Shown here piece after piece: positions 1 through 9,285 of a stretch of DNA of 64,000 nucleotides. The stretch lies in assembly GCA_030655215.1 (NCBI GenBank), contig JAURVZ010000029.1, positions 1 to 64,000 of the forward strand, read 5' to 3'. Within the stretch, counting starts at the first letter, position 1; every line of letters starts with the position of its first letter. The position numbers and the translations under genes are program-made. Under the pieces are notes generated by a model. The model made no database searches. It had not been told where the DNA came from and saw only the letters and a list, made by a program, of their open reading frames with translations. The DNA comes from Pseudolabrys sp. Its GTDB lineage: Bacteria; Pseudomonadota; Alphaproteobacteria; Rhizobiales; Xanthobacteraceae.

Positions 1-686
1 TAGTTGATGACCGGCGTGCGGTTCTGCGTCACCGGCAGTCCATCCGGCAGAACGCCGGTGGCATAACGCTCGAACGAGTCGCCATCTTCGTGATTGGTCG
101 CCTGCGTCTGCTCGTCGAAGTGTTCCGAGAACGACGCTTCGAAGTGATTGACGGTCGGCATGTCGAGTACGTCGAGCCACATCACCGGATTATTGCCGGG
201 GTTGCCGTGATCATGCGGCGCCCAGTTGGCGGTGATGATGAAATCGCCATGACGCATCTGCGACTTCTCGCCTTCAACAGCTGTGTAGGCGCCGTCGCCT
301 TCCAGCATGAAGCGAATGGCCGAGGCCGAGTGACGATGCACTTCGGCGATTTCGCCCGGCATGATCAGCTGCACGCCGGCGAAGAGCGAATTGGTGATGC
401 GCGATTTGCCCGGCATGCCGGGGTTTTCGAGCACGAGCACGCGGCGCTCGGCTTCCTCAGCGCTGATGACGCCGCCTGCTTCCAGGATCAGGCGCTTGAC
501 GTCGGCGAACTTCCACACCGCCGCCAGATACTTGGTCTTCGGCTCGGGCGTCACGAGGCCCTTGAGCACTTCCCAAAGCGGCGCCATGTGAAACTTGGCG
601 ATCTTGTCGTAATAGGCCTGCCGCGAGCCTTCGATGTTGTGCTTTGAACCTGGTGTGGCTTGTTCAGCCGCGGTTGCAACCGCCAT
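1..686 (-). CDS. gentisate 1,2-dioxygenase, cupin family (C-terminal part truncated by window edge)
   Basis: Manual reverse translation from ATG at 686: MAVATAAEQATPGSKHNIEGSRQAYYDKIAKFHMAPLWEVLKGLVTPEPKTKYLAAVWKF...GEIAEVHRHSASAIRFMLEG...NWAPHDHGNPGNNPVMWLDVLDMP; cupin motifs typical of gentisate dioxygenase. Open through position 1. Confidence 0.85.
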   Translation of the reverse strand, partial: MAVATAAEQATPGSKHNIEGSRQAYYDKIAKFHMAPLWEVLKGLVTPEPKTKYLAAVWKFADVKRLILEAGGVISAEEAERRVLVLENPGMPGKSRITNSLFAGVQLIMPGEIAEVHRHSASAIRFMLEGDGAYTAVEGEKSQMRHGDFIITANWAPHDHGNPGNNPVMWLDVLDMPTVNHFEASFSEHFDEQTQATNHEDGDSFERYATGVLPDGLPVTQNRTPVIN

Positions 687-793
687 GAAATGCTCCTTGG
701 ACCCGATGGTTTAATTTGTAACTTCATAGCGCATATCGGCGGCCAGCGGAACAGGCCCGCCATCCGGGCCGCTTTGCAGCCGAGGAATAGCTA

Positions 794-1825
794 CTAATCG
801 CCGAGCGGCTTTTGCTTCCGTTTCGGCCGGGCGCCTTTGCTGAGTTCCAGCGGCATCACGTCGAAAGCGATGCAGATGCGCTCCTGCTCGACGCCGAGCG
901 GTTCGGTGCCATGGTAAAAATAGCCCGGCATCAAGACGAGATGGCCCGGCTCCGGTTCGACCAGCCGCTGCTGCCAGCCGCTTTGCGCCGCATCGAGCCT
1001 TTCAGGCGGACCGACGCGCAGCCAGCCCTTGTTGCTGTGCGTCTCACGCGAAATCTCCGGACGCACGACGTAATAGACGCCGCTCAACCACGCCTTTGGA
1101 TGGATATGCGCGACATGATGTCCCTCGCTGCCCGACACGACGGCCCAGGCGCCGATCTTGTACGCGGCCGGACATGAAGCGATGAACGGGTGATCGTCGC
1201 TGGCCGGCAGCGCGGCAATATAGCGCGCGACCTGCCGATGTATCTCGGCGGCAAAAGCGCGGCACGCCGGCAGCGGCGATTCCATGATGCGGTTGTTGCG
1301 CCAGGCCTGACGAATGGCGCGCTCACCGGGCGAGTCATAAAATTTCAGGCCGTCTTTTACTTCCCTGCCCAGTTGGCCAAAAAAATCCACACCGGCGAAA
1401 TCGTGCGGCACGGCATTTGTGACCACGCGGAAGAAGCGATCGTAATCGGTCAGCGATGACACAGCCGCTTTGTCGCCTAGCACGCCGTTGGCGAAAGCAT
1501 TGGCCGCCAGCACCGGCGCGTAACGAACACCGCGCGCGATCAGCGCCGCTGTCGCATCGCGCAGCGCAATTGCCTCATCCACCGTCCGGACATCAGCGAT
1601 GCCCGGTTGCATCGATGGCCAGCGCAAATAGGCCTGACGAAACACACGGGCATATTCGTCATGGTCGCCACGCGCCGCCAAAGCCTCGGCCAGCGCAAAC
1701 AACAATTCCGGCGAATCCGGCTGCGCCGCGACGGCCTGACGCGCCAGCGCGTAGCGGGCTTCTGCGAGCGAGCCGAACGTGTCGCGCATGGACTGGTTTC
1801 CCGCGGCGGACCTGACCGCAAGCAA
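794..1825 (-). CDS. putative 2OG-Fe(II) oxygenase with N-terminal TPR-like region
   Basis: ORF 343 aa; HVAHIHPKAWLSGVYYV...PGHLVLMPGYFYHGTEPL motif of the putative 2OG-Fe(II) oxygenase family. Confidence 0.7.
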   Translation of the reverse strand: MLAVRSAAGNQSMRDTFGSLAEARYALARQAVAAQPDSPELLFALAEALAARGDHDEYARVFRQAYLRWPSMQPGIADVRTVDEAIALRDATAALIARGVRYAPVLAANAFANGVLGDKAAVSSLTDYDRFFRVVTNAVPHDFAGVDFFGQLGREVKDGLKFYDSPGERAIRQAWRNNRIMESPLPACRAFAAEIHRQVARYIAALPASDDHPFIASCPAAYKIGAWAVVSGSEGHHVAHIHPKAWLSGVYYVVRPEISRETHSNKGWLRVGPPERLDAAQSGWQQRLVEPEPGHLVLMPGYFYHGTEPLGVEQERICIAFDVMPLELSKGARPKRKQKPLGD

Positions 1826-1858
1826 TTTTAGCAGGCAACCGGACCTTTTGAAACGACC

Positions 1859-2641
1859 CTAATTATTGGCCGAACCGCCGTCGACCACCAGCGACTGGCC
1901 GGTGACGAAGTCGCTGTCGCTGGAACACAGGAAAATCAGCGCGCCGAGCAGGTCCTCCGGATAGGCATCGCGCTTGAAGGCGCGGCTGTTGCGCACCGGA
2001 ATGCGTTCTTCCTCGACATGCTGCGAATTCTCGAGGCCCGTATCGGACAGGATGAATCCCGGCGTCAGCGTATTCACCGCAATGCCGTGGGCGCCGAGCT
2101 CGCGCGACAATGAGCGGGTGAAGGCCAGCATCGCGCCCTTGGAGAGCACATAAGGCAGCATGCGCGGCACACCCTTGTAAACCGTGCCGGAACCGATGTT
2201 GATGATCTTCCCGCTACCGGCCTTGACCATATGCGGCGCGACATGCCGCACCATCAGATACGGCCCGCGCACATTCACCGCCATCACCTTGTCCCAGGTC
2301 TCGATGTCCCACTCATTGTAAGCGCGCGGCTTCAACGTTGAATACACCGCAGCGTTGTTGATCAGGATATCGATCTTGCCGAACCGGGCCATGGTCTCGG
2401 CCGTAAGCGCCTTGACCGAATCTTCATCCGAGACGTCGGACACAAAACTTGTTGCCGCGTCTGCGCCATGCTGCGCGGCGATCTCGGCAGCCACGTCTTT
2501 GCCGTCAGCGATGTCGGCGATCATCACGCGCGCGCCTGCGGCTGCCAGCGCCAGTGAATAATGTTTGCCAATGCCCTTGGCGCCGCCGGTGACGATGGCG
2601 GTTTTTCCGGCCAGCCGGGCGCCCGTTGAATGGGTCATCAT
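1859..2641 (-). CDS. SDR family NAD(P)-dependent oxidoreductase
   Basis: TGGAKGIG nucleotide-binding motif, NNAA, YxxxK (YVLSKGA), C-terminal TGQSLVVDGG. Confidence 0.9.
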   Translation of the reverse strand: MMTHSTGARLAGKTAIVTGGAKGIGKHYSLALAAAGARVMIADIADGKDVAAEIAAQHGADAATSFVSDVSDEDSVKALTAETMARFGKIDILINNAAVYSTLKPRAYNEWDIETWDKVMAVNVRGPYLMVRHVAPHMVKAGSGKIINIGSGTVYKGVPRMLPYVLSKGAMLAFTRSLSRELGAHGIAVNTLTPGFILSDTGLENSQHVEEERIPVRNSRAFKRDAYPEDLLGALIFLCSSDSDFVTGQSLVVDGGSANN

Positions 2642-2712
2642 ATCCTCCTTGATCGTCTCTTATGACGTGTGTGTATAAAGGCGTGGATGCCCGGCACAAG
2701 GCGGAGAATACA

Positions 2713-3309
2713 ATGAGCGACATCAAGGACCGGTCGGAAATCCGCGACCTGATCGAGAATTGGGTGCTGTGGCGCGATGGCCGGATGTGGGACCGCTTCC
2801 GCACAGTCTGGCACGCCGACGGGCACATGTGGGCGACCTGGTTTCAGGGCTCATTCGAGGACTTCATAAAAGTCAGCCAAGAGGGCTTCGCCAAGGGCGT
2901 GCGCATCAATCACATGCTGGGCGGCACCACGATCGAGATCAAAGGCAAGCGCGCCATTGCCCAGACCAAACTGTCGATTGCGCAGCGCGCCAAGGTCGAG
3001 GGCGTCCTGTGCGACGTCACCTGCTGGGGCCGCGCCTATGATTTCGTCGAAAAACGCAAAGGCCAATGGGGCATCGTGCTGCGGCGGCACACCTATGAAA
3101 AAGACCGCATTGATCCGGTTGAGCCCGGCGCCAAGGTCAAACTCGACGCCAAATTGCTTGCCCAGTTCCCTGAAGGGTACCGTCACCTCGCCTATTTACA
3201 GACGCGCATCGGCTACACCATCAAGGACGAGCTGCCCGGCATCGAAGGCCCCGCGCTGGACGAACTCTATGCCCAGGGCGCGGCGTGGCTGAAGGGCAAG
3301 AAGCTGTAG
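2713..3309 (+). CDS. nuclear transport factor 2 / SnoaL-like family protein
   Basis: MSDIKDRSEIRDLIENWVLWRDGRMWDRFRTVWHADGHMWATWF...; start at internal ATG 2713. Confidence 0.75.
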   Translation: MSDIKDRSEIRDLIENWVLWRDGRMWDRFRTVWHADGHMWATWFQGSFEDFIKVSQEGFAKGVRINHMLGGTTIEIKGKRAIAQTKLSIAQRAKVEGVLCDVTCWGRAYDFVEKRKGQWGIVLRRHTYEKDRIDPVEPGAKVKLDAKLLAQFPEGYRHLAYLQTRIGYTIKDELPGIEGPALDELYAQGAAWLKGKKL

Positions 3310-3310
3310 C

Positions 3311-3434
3311 TCGTCATGGCCGGGCATAGCCCGTCGAAGACGGGCGTAAACGCCCTATTGTCCCGGCCATCCACGTCTTGCTTTCACGAGACGAAAAGAC
3401 GTGGATGCCCGGCATTACGCCGGGCATGACGGAG
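3311..3434. repeat. REP/BIME-like palindromic repeat element
   Basis: Nested inverted repeats: CGTCATGGCCGGGCATAGCCCGTCGAAGACGGGC...GGCCATCCACGTCTT...AAGACGTGGATGCCCGGCATTACGCCGGGCATGACGG; a related half-copy (GCGTGGATGCCCGGCACAAGG) lies at about 2682-2702. Confidence 0.7.
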
Positions 3435-3506
3435 ATGGGGTTGGCCTGCATCAATAGACATGCGAATTTGCGCCCAAGCGGCGAACCGACCGCAAGAGGA
3501 AGCGCG

Positions 3507-3893
3507 ATGTCGTTAGCCGACAAATTCAATCTGCTCGATGGATTCAACCTGTTGCGCATCGTCTGCGCGCTGTTCTTCATTCCGCACATCATCGGCAAGT
3601 TTACGGTGCCGCAGACCCTGGAGTTTTACGTCGCCGCCGGCTTCAAGCCGCCGAAATTCTGGATGTATCTCGCCGCCGCGATCGAAACTGTGCTGGCGCT
3701 GATGCTGTTCTTCGGCATCTACACCACCATTGCCGCCTCCCTGTCGTTCATCCATCTCAGCGTCGCGGCGATCGCGACCTATAGAGTGACGAAGTGCTGG
3801 ATCTGGGTGACCGGCGGCATCGAATATTGCGCATTCTGGGCGCTCGTCAGTCTGGCGCTCGCTTTGCACGCTTACAAAACTATCGGACTTTAA
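3507..3893 (+). CDS. DoxX-family membrane protein
   Basis: MSLADKFNLLDGFNLLRIVCALFFIPHIIGKF...; four hydrophobic segments, DoxX-like. Confidence 0.65.
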   Translation: MSLADKFNLLDGFNLLRIVCALFFIPHIIGKFTVPQTLEFYVAAGFKPPKFWMYLAAAIETVLALMLFFGIYTTIAASLSFIHLSVAAIATYRVTKCWIWVTGGIEYCAFWALVSLALALHAYKTIGL

Positions 3894-3915
3894 AATAACT
3901 CTGGAAGGAATACCG

Positions 3916-5025
3916 ATGACGAGCGCGTTGTTTTCACCCATCACGCTGCGCGGACTGACGCTGCCAAACCGCGTCGTGGTCTCGCCAATGTGCCAGTACA
4001 ATTCAACCGACGGCACCGCCAATGACTGGCACCTGATGCATTACGGCCAGTTCGTGCTGGGCGGTTTCGGATTGATCATCGCCGAGATGACCAACGTCAA
4101 TTCGGAGGGCCGCATCTCGCTGAAATGCGCCGGGCTCTACTCGGACGACAACGAAAAGGCGATCAAGCGCGTCATCGACTTCGCCAAACAGTACGGCCCG
4201 TCAAAGCATGGCGTTCAGATCGGCCATGCCGGCCGCAAGGGTTCGACCAAACCGCCGGCCGTCGGCGGCACGCCGCTGAGCAAGGAAGAAGGCGCCTGGG
4301 AGACACTCGCGCCGTCCGCCATTCCCTACGATCCGACCTGGCATGTGCCGCGCGCCATGACCAAGGACGAGATGAAGTCGACGCTTGAAGACTATGTCGA
4401 CATGGTCAAGCGCTCCGAGCGGGTTGGCTATGACCTGCTCGAACTGCACGCCGCGCACGGCTACCTGCTGCATCAGTTTCTGTCGCCGCTGTCGAACCAG
4501 CGCACCGACGACTATGGCGGCAGTCTGGAAAAGCGCATGCGCTATCCGCTGGAAGTGTTTGCGGCCGTCCGCGCCGCCTGGCCGAAGGACAAGCCGCTCG
4601 GCATCCGCGTCTCGGCGGTCGATTGGGTTGAGGGCGGCACGACGATCGAGGACACGATCCAGTTCGCGCACGCGCTTAAAGCGCTTGGCTGCGATTATAT
4701 GGACGTGTCGTCGGGACAGCTCGATTCCCGGCAGAAAATTCCATTCGCGCCGAATTTCAATGTGCCGTTCGCCGAGGCGATTAAAAAGGCCACCGGCATG
4801 CCGACAATGTCGGTCGGGCTGATCACCGATGCCCGCGAAGCCGAGAACATGGTCGCTTCCGGCAAGACCGACATGGTCGCGCTGGCCCGCGGTGCAATGT
4901 ACGACCCGCGCTGGCCCATTCACGCGGCGATGGAAGTCGGCGCTGAGCCACCGGTCGCGCCGCGCATGACTCCGGCGCATCCCAAACTGCGGCTGATGCT
5001 GTTTCCGGATTACAAACCGGCTTAG
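3916..5025 (+). CDS. NADH:flavin oxidoreductase / old yellow enzyme family
   Basis: LFSPITLRGLTLPNRVVVSPMCQY...HLMHYGQFVLGG...QIGHAGRKGS...LELHAAHGYLLHQFLSPLSNQRTDDYGGSLEKRMRYP; YqjM-like OYE. Confidence 0.92.
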   Translation: MTSALFSPITLRGLTLPNRVVVSPMCQYNSTDGTANDWHLMHYGQFVLGGFGLIIAEMTNVNSEGRISLKCAGLYSDDNEKAIKRVIDFAKQYGPSKHGVQIGHAGRKGSTKPPAVGGTPLSKEEGAWETLAPSAIPYDPTWHVPRAMTKDEMKSTLEDYVDMVKRSERVGYDLLELHAAHGYLLHQFLSPLSNQRTDDYGGSLEKRMRYPLEVFAAVRAAWPKDKPLGIRVSAVDWVEGGTTIEDTIQFAHALKALGCDYMDVSSGQLDSRQKIPFAPNFNVPFAEAIKKATGMPTMSVGLITDAREAENMVASGKTDMVALARGAMYDPRWPIHAAMEVGAEPPVAPRMTPAHPKLRLMLFPDYKPA

Positions 5026-5075
5026 GCGACGCGCTCCGGGCGCAGCACGCGCTGCGCCCGGAAAACGCGGAGGCT

Positions 5076-5636
5076 TTAAGCCTTCACCCGCTCGATGAAC
5101 TTGGCGAAAGACGCAAGCTGCGTCTTGATGATGTCCTTGGTCGGCTGGTCGGCCAGTTCGAGCGTTTCCTTGTCGAACTTGTTCTGCGCCATGCCGACGA
5201 AAATCTCGGGCGTGCCGAACACGAAGCTGTTCATGTAGGTCATCGCCATGCGCAGGTGATACTGCATACGCGCGCCGCCGACCGGGCCCATGCTGGCCGA
5301 CTGGATCGCCACCGGCTTCTCCTTGAACGGCTGATCCTTCAGGCGCGACAGCCAGTCGAGCGCATTCTTGAGCGCGCCCGGAATGGTCCAGTTATATTCC
5401 GGCGTGACGATGATGACGCCATCGGCCGCGCGCACGGCGTCGGCGAAGGCGGTGACTTCGGCGGGAAAGCCGGCATCCTGGATATCGGAATTGTAGAACG
5501 GAAAGCCATCGAAAGCCGGCGCGGTGATGAACGTTATCTCAGGCGCCAGTGCCGGCAATGCACGCGCCAGCGCCGCGTTGTACGACTTCGCGCGCAGCGA
5601 GCCGCAAATCACCAGGATTTTGAGTTTGTCAGCCAT
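5076..5636 (-). CDS. NAD(P)H-dependent FMN reductase
   Basis: LKILVICGSLRAKSYNAALARALPALAP...IIVTPEYNWTIPGALKNALDWLSR; flavodoxin-like FMN reductase. Confidence 0.9.
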   Translation of the reverse strand: MADKLKILVICGSLRAKSYNAALARALPALAPEITFITAPAFDGFPFYNSDIQDAGFPAEVTAFADAVRAADGVIIVTPEYNWTIPGALKNALDWLSRLKDQPFKEKPVAIQSASMGPVGGARMQYHLRMAMTYMNSFVFGTPEIFVGMAQNKFDKETLELADQPTKDIIKTQLASFAKFIERVKA

Positions 5637-5744
5637 GTCGCCCTCTTTGAATGCAAAGGTACCAGGCTAACGCCTGGTACCTGCTGTTGTTCGACGAGGC
5701 TTGTGGCGCATCGGGAGGCGATGCGCAACGAGATCAAGGAATAC

Positions 5745-6617
5745 CTACTTCTCGTCTTCAATCGTATTGCTGAGAAGTCCGACGCCCTCGACTTCCACTT
5801 CAGCGGTATCGCCGGCCTTCATCCAGATTGGATCCGGCTTACGCGCATGGCCGACGCCCGACGGCGTGCCGGTGAACAGAATGTCGCCCGGCTCCAGGGT
5901 GATGCCTTCGGTCAGATAGACCAGCGACTCGGCAACCGGGAACATGAACAGGTCGGTGTTCGACGATTGCAGTTCGCGGCCGTTAAGCCGGGTCTGGATC
6001 TTCAGGCCCTTACCACCCTTCGGCAGTTCGTCGGCGGTGACCATCCACGGGCCAATGCTGCCGGACTGGTCGAAGTTCTTGCCCATGCCCCACTGCGTGG
6101 TGTGGCGCTGATATTCGCGGATCGAGCCTTCCATGCCGACGGAGTAGCCGGCGATGCAATCGGTGGCGTTCTCCAGCGTCAGGTGCTTGGCGCGCTTGCC
6201 AATGATGACGACGAGCTCACCTTCATAGTCGAACTGGATCGACTTCTTCGGCCGCAGCAGCGGTTCATTGTGGCCGGTCAGCGACGACAGCATGCGGAAG
6301 AAGATCGACTGGAATTTCGGGATGTTGTCTTTCTGCGGGCCTTCCTTGACATGGTCGAGGTAGTTGAGGCCAAGGCAGATGATCTTGCCCGGATTGGCGA
6401 CCGGCAGCGCGAATTTGAGGCCCTTGAGCGGCACCTTGGCGGAGGCCGGCGCCTTCTTCACGGTCTCGGCTAGTGCCTTCATGTCGCCACCGGCGCGCAG
6501 GAAGGCGCCCAGTTCGCTCGGCAGCTTGGCGTCGGCCGCCTGCACGTCGACAACATTGTCGCCGTCGACGATACCCATGCGGATGCCGTTATTGGAATGG
6601 AAATTGACGATCTTCAT
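5745..6617 (-). CDS. fumarylacetoacetate hydrolase family protein (possible fumarylpyruvate hydrolase)
   Basis: GKIICLGLNYLDHVKE...FDYEGELVVIIGKRAKH...LFTGTPSGVGHARKPDPIWMKAGDTAEVEVEGVG. Confidence 0.88.
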   Translation of the reverse strand: MKIVNFHSNNGIRMGIVDGDNVVDVQAADAKLPSELGAFLRAGGDMKALAETVKKAPASAKVPLKGLKFALPVANPGKIICLGLNYLDHVKEGPQKDNIPKFQSIFFRMLSSLTGHNEPLLRPKKSIQFDYEGELVVIIGKRAKHLTLENATDCIAGYSVGMEGSIREYQRHTTQWGMGKNFDQSGSIGPWMVTADELPKGGKGLKIQTRLNGRELQSSNTDLFMFPVAESLVYLTEGITLEPGDILFTGTPSGVGHARKPDPIWMKAGDTAEVEVEGVGLLSNTIEDEK

Positions 6618-6734
6618 TGCGCTCTTGCCTCACCTGAATATTGGCGGCCCGGCCTGATGCGGCGGGCGCGGGCATGGCTTAGCGCAGACCGGCGCGCACG
6701 GAAAGCGCCCGGCAACGCCTTTCGGACTGCGAAA

Positions 6735-7718
6735 TCAGCCCTTCGGGCCCATCGTGAAGGCCTGCACCGAGAAATACTTCTTGGCGTCGGTCCAGACAGC
6801 GGACGGCTGCCAGCCGACACCGCGCGCCAACGCACCAAGCGACTCGACTGAATACTTGTAGGAGTTCTCGGTGTGGATGGTCTCGCCGGCGCGGAAGTCA
6901 AAGCACTCGCCGGCAACCTTGACCTTTTGCCGCTTCAGGCTGGCCAGATGCATCTCAATGCGATGACGTTCGCGGTTGAAGAAGGCGTGATGCTCAAACG
7001 ACTTGATATCGAAAGTGCCGCCGAGTTCGCGGTTGATGCGTACCAGAAGATTGAGGTTGAACTTGGCGGTGACACCGGCCGCATCATTATAGGCGGCGTT
7101 GAGAATGTCGGTCGGCTTGATCAGGTCGGCGCCGATGATCAGCTTGGAATTCGGCCCGAGGATTTTCGCGGCATTGCGCAGGAAGCTGGATGCTTCATGC
7201 GGCTCGAAATTGCCGATGGTCGAACCCGGGAATAGGCCGACGCGCACGGGCGCGGCTTTGGCTTCCTCAGGCAACTCAAACTCATGCGTGAAGTCGGCGG
7301 CGACCGGCTGAATGTTCAGCCGCGGAAAGTCGAGCTGCAGCGCGTCGGCTTCGCGCTCCAGCATCTCGCCGGAAATATCGACCGGCACATAGGCCGCGAG
7401 CACCGGAGCCGCCGCCAGCAGGATGCGCGCCTTCTTGTTCGAACCGGAGCCGAACTCCACCAGCGCCGCGCCTGCCGGCACCAGCCGCATGATTTCGGCT
7501 GCGTTGTCCTGCAGAATGTGCATCTCGCAGCGCGTCGGATAGTACTCGGCCTGATCGGTGATGCGGTCGAACAGCTGCGAGCCGGCGGCATCGTAGAAAT
7601 ATTTCGGCGGCAAATGCTTGCGCCGCGCACCGAGACCTTTCAGCACATCATGCTTGAACGTCGAAATATCGACGTCGTCGGCTATCGGCAAAGCAGATCG
7701 TGCAAGCGCAACCATCAT
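6735..7718 (-). CDS. egtD: L-histidine N(alpha)-methyltransferase EgtD
   Basis: KYFYDAAGSQLFDRITDQAEYYPTRCEMHILQ...LVEFGSGSNKKARILL...GLFPGSTIGNFEPHEASSFLRN. Confidence 0.92.
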   Translation of the reverse strand: MMVALARSALPIADDVDISTFKHDVLKGLGARRKHLPPKYFYDAAGSQLFDRITDQAEYYPTRCEMHILQDNAAEIMRLVPAGAALVEFGSGSNKKARILLAAAPVLAAYVPVDISGEMLEREADALQLDFPRLNIQPVAADFTHEFELPEEAKAAPVRVGLFPGSTIGNFEPHEASSFLRNAAKILGPNSKLIIGADLIKPTDILNAAYNDAAGVTAKFNLNLLVRINRELGGTFDIKSFEHHAFFNRERHRIEMHLASLKRQKVKVAGECFDFRAGETIHTENSYKYSVESLGALARGVGWQPSAVWTDAKKYFSVQAFTMGPKG

Positions 7719-7759
7719 GGCCTCTTACTTCTACTTCCGAAGAACAAGCAACTTATCGA

Positions 7760-9025
7760 CTAGACAAATTCCGCAAGACGCACGCTGGTAAATTGCCAGC
7801 GCGCCGGCGGAACGAAGAAATTTCGGTAACTCACGCGATCATGGTCTTCGGGGGTCGCCAGTGACGAACCCCGCAACACCATCGTGTTGATCATGAACTT
7901 GCCGTTGTACTCGCCAAGTGCGCCCTCGGCCGCGCGGTAGCCCGGATAGGGCAAATAGGCACTGCGAGTCCATTGCCAAGCCAGACCGAAACCATCGGCG
8001 AGCAATCCGGCGCGCGCCGCGACCTCCCATTCCTGCTCACTTGGCAGGTGTTTGCCGGCAAAACGGGCATAGGCCTCGGCTTCGTAATAGCTGACATGCA
8101 AAACCGGCTGGGCCAAATCCACAGGTTTCAGGCCGCCGAGCGTCATGACGTGCCACTGGCCGTCCTTCTTCTGCCAGTAGCCGGGTGCCTCCCAGCCTTC
8201 CTTCTCCACCGTGCTCCAGCCGTCCGACAGCCAGAGCGAAGGCGTCGTGTATGCACCAGCCTCGATAAACTTAATCCACTCGGCATTGGTGACGAGATGG
8301 CGCGCGATGCGCACATTCGGGATCAATGCGTCGTGGCGCGGCAGCTCATTGTCGAAGCAATAGCCGTCACCGTCATGGCCGACCGCATGAATACCATTCG
8401 GCACAGCCACAAAGTCATCGGCATCCAGGCTACGCGGTCCCTGCCCGGCGCGCGGCAACTGCCATGCTGCGTCATAGACAGGGTTGGTCGGGTTATGCGC
8501 GAAGGCATGCAGGATATCGGTGAGAACCAGCTCCTGATGCTGCTGTTCGTGATGCAGGCCGATCTCGAGAATTTCGAACACCTGGGCTGCGTCGGCTTCC
8601 GGCACGGTCTCGATCAGGCGCACCACGGCGGCATCGACATGCGCACGATAGTTCGTGACGTCCTCGGCGTTCGGCCGGGTGATCAGGCCGCGCTGCGGCC
8701 GCGCATGGCGCGGGCCGGCGGCGACATAATAAGAGTTGAACAGGAACGGAAAGCGCTCGTCGAAAATCCTGTACGACGGGTCATTCGGCACCAGCAGGAA
8801 TTGCTCAAAGAACCAGGTGACGTGCGCGCGGTGCCATTTCACCGGCGAGGCATCCGGCATGGACTGGACGATCTGGTCCTCGACCGACAGATGCGAGGCG
8901 CGGGCTTCGGTCTCGCCGCGGACCCGGCGGAACGCCTCAACCCAGCCGCCGCGTCCTTCCGGGACCTTTCGTGCATCAGAAACGGCCGCGCCGCGCGGAC
9001 CTAACGAAATAGCGGCACGCGCCAT
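7760..9025 (-). CDS. egtB: ergothioneine biosynthesis protein EgtB
   Basis: DinB-like N-terminus with HxxxEx-type motif (GLHHEQQHQELVLTDILHAF) plus FGE-sulfatase-like domain; start assigned to ATG 9025 (MARAAISLGPRG). Confidence 0.9.
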   Translation of the reverse strand: MARAAISLGPRGAAVSDARKVPEGRGGWVEAFRRVRGETEARASHLSVEDQIVQSMPDASPVKWHRAHVTWFFEQFLLVPNDPSYRIFDERFPFLFNSYYVAAGPRHARPQRGLITRPNAEDVTNYRAHVDAAVVRLIETVPEADAAQVFEILEIGLHHEQQHQELVLTDILHAFAHNPTNPVYDAAWQLPRAGQGPRSLDADDFVAVPNGIHAVGHDGDGYCFDNELPRHDALIPNVRIARHLVTNAEWIKFIEAGAYTTPSLWLSDGWSTVEKEGWEAPGYWQKKDGQWHVMTLGGLKPVDLAQPVLHVSYYEAEAYARFAGKHLPSEQEWEVAARAGLLADGFGLAWQWTRSAYLPYPGYRAAEGALGEYNGKFMINTMVLRGSSLATPEDHDRVSYRNFFVPPARWQFTSVRLAEFV

Positions 9026-9285
9026 GAAAGTCTCCGTCACCAAGGGTAATGCCGTCCGGACTACATACAGATACGAACAATGGCGGCAATTGTTCCACCG
9101 GCGGCCTGGCGGGGCAACTATACCTCCGGCCAGCCTCGGCCCGAATGACGTGCGTATTAATGGCGCGAATTCAAGGTTGCCCTTGGCGTCACCGCCGGTT
9201 CTTGCGCTAATGTGACAGGCAATGAACAATGTTCCCGGGGGCGGCTCACAGGGCGCGCGATACCGGGAGTACAGGGGAGACGACC

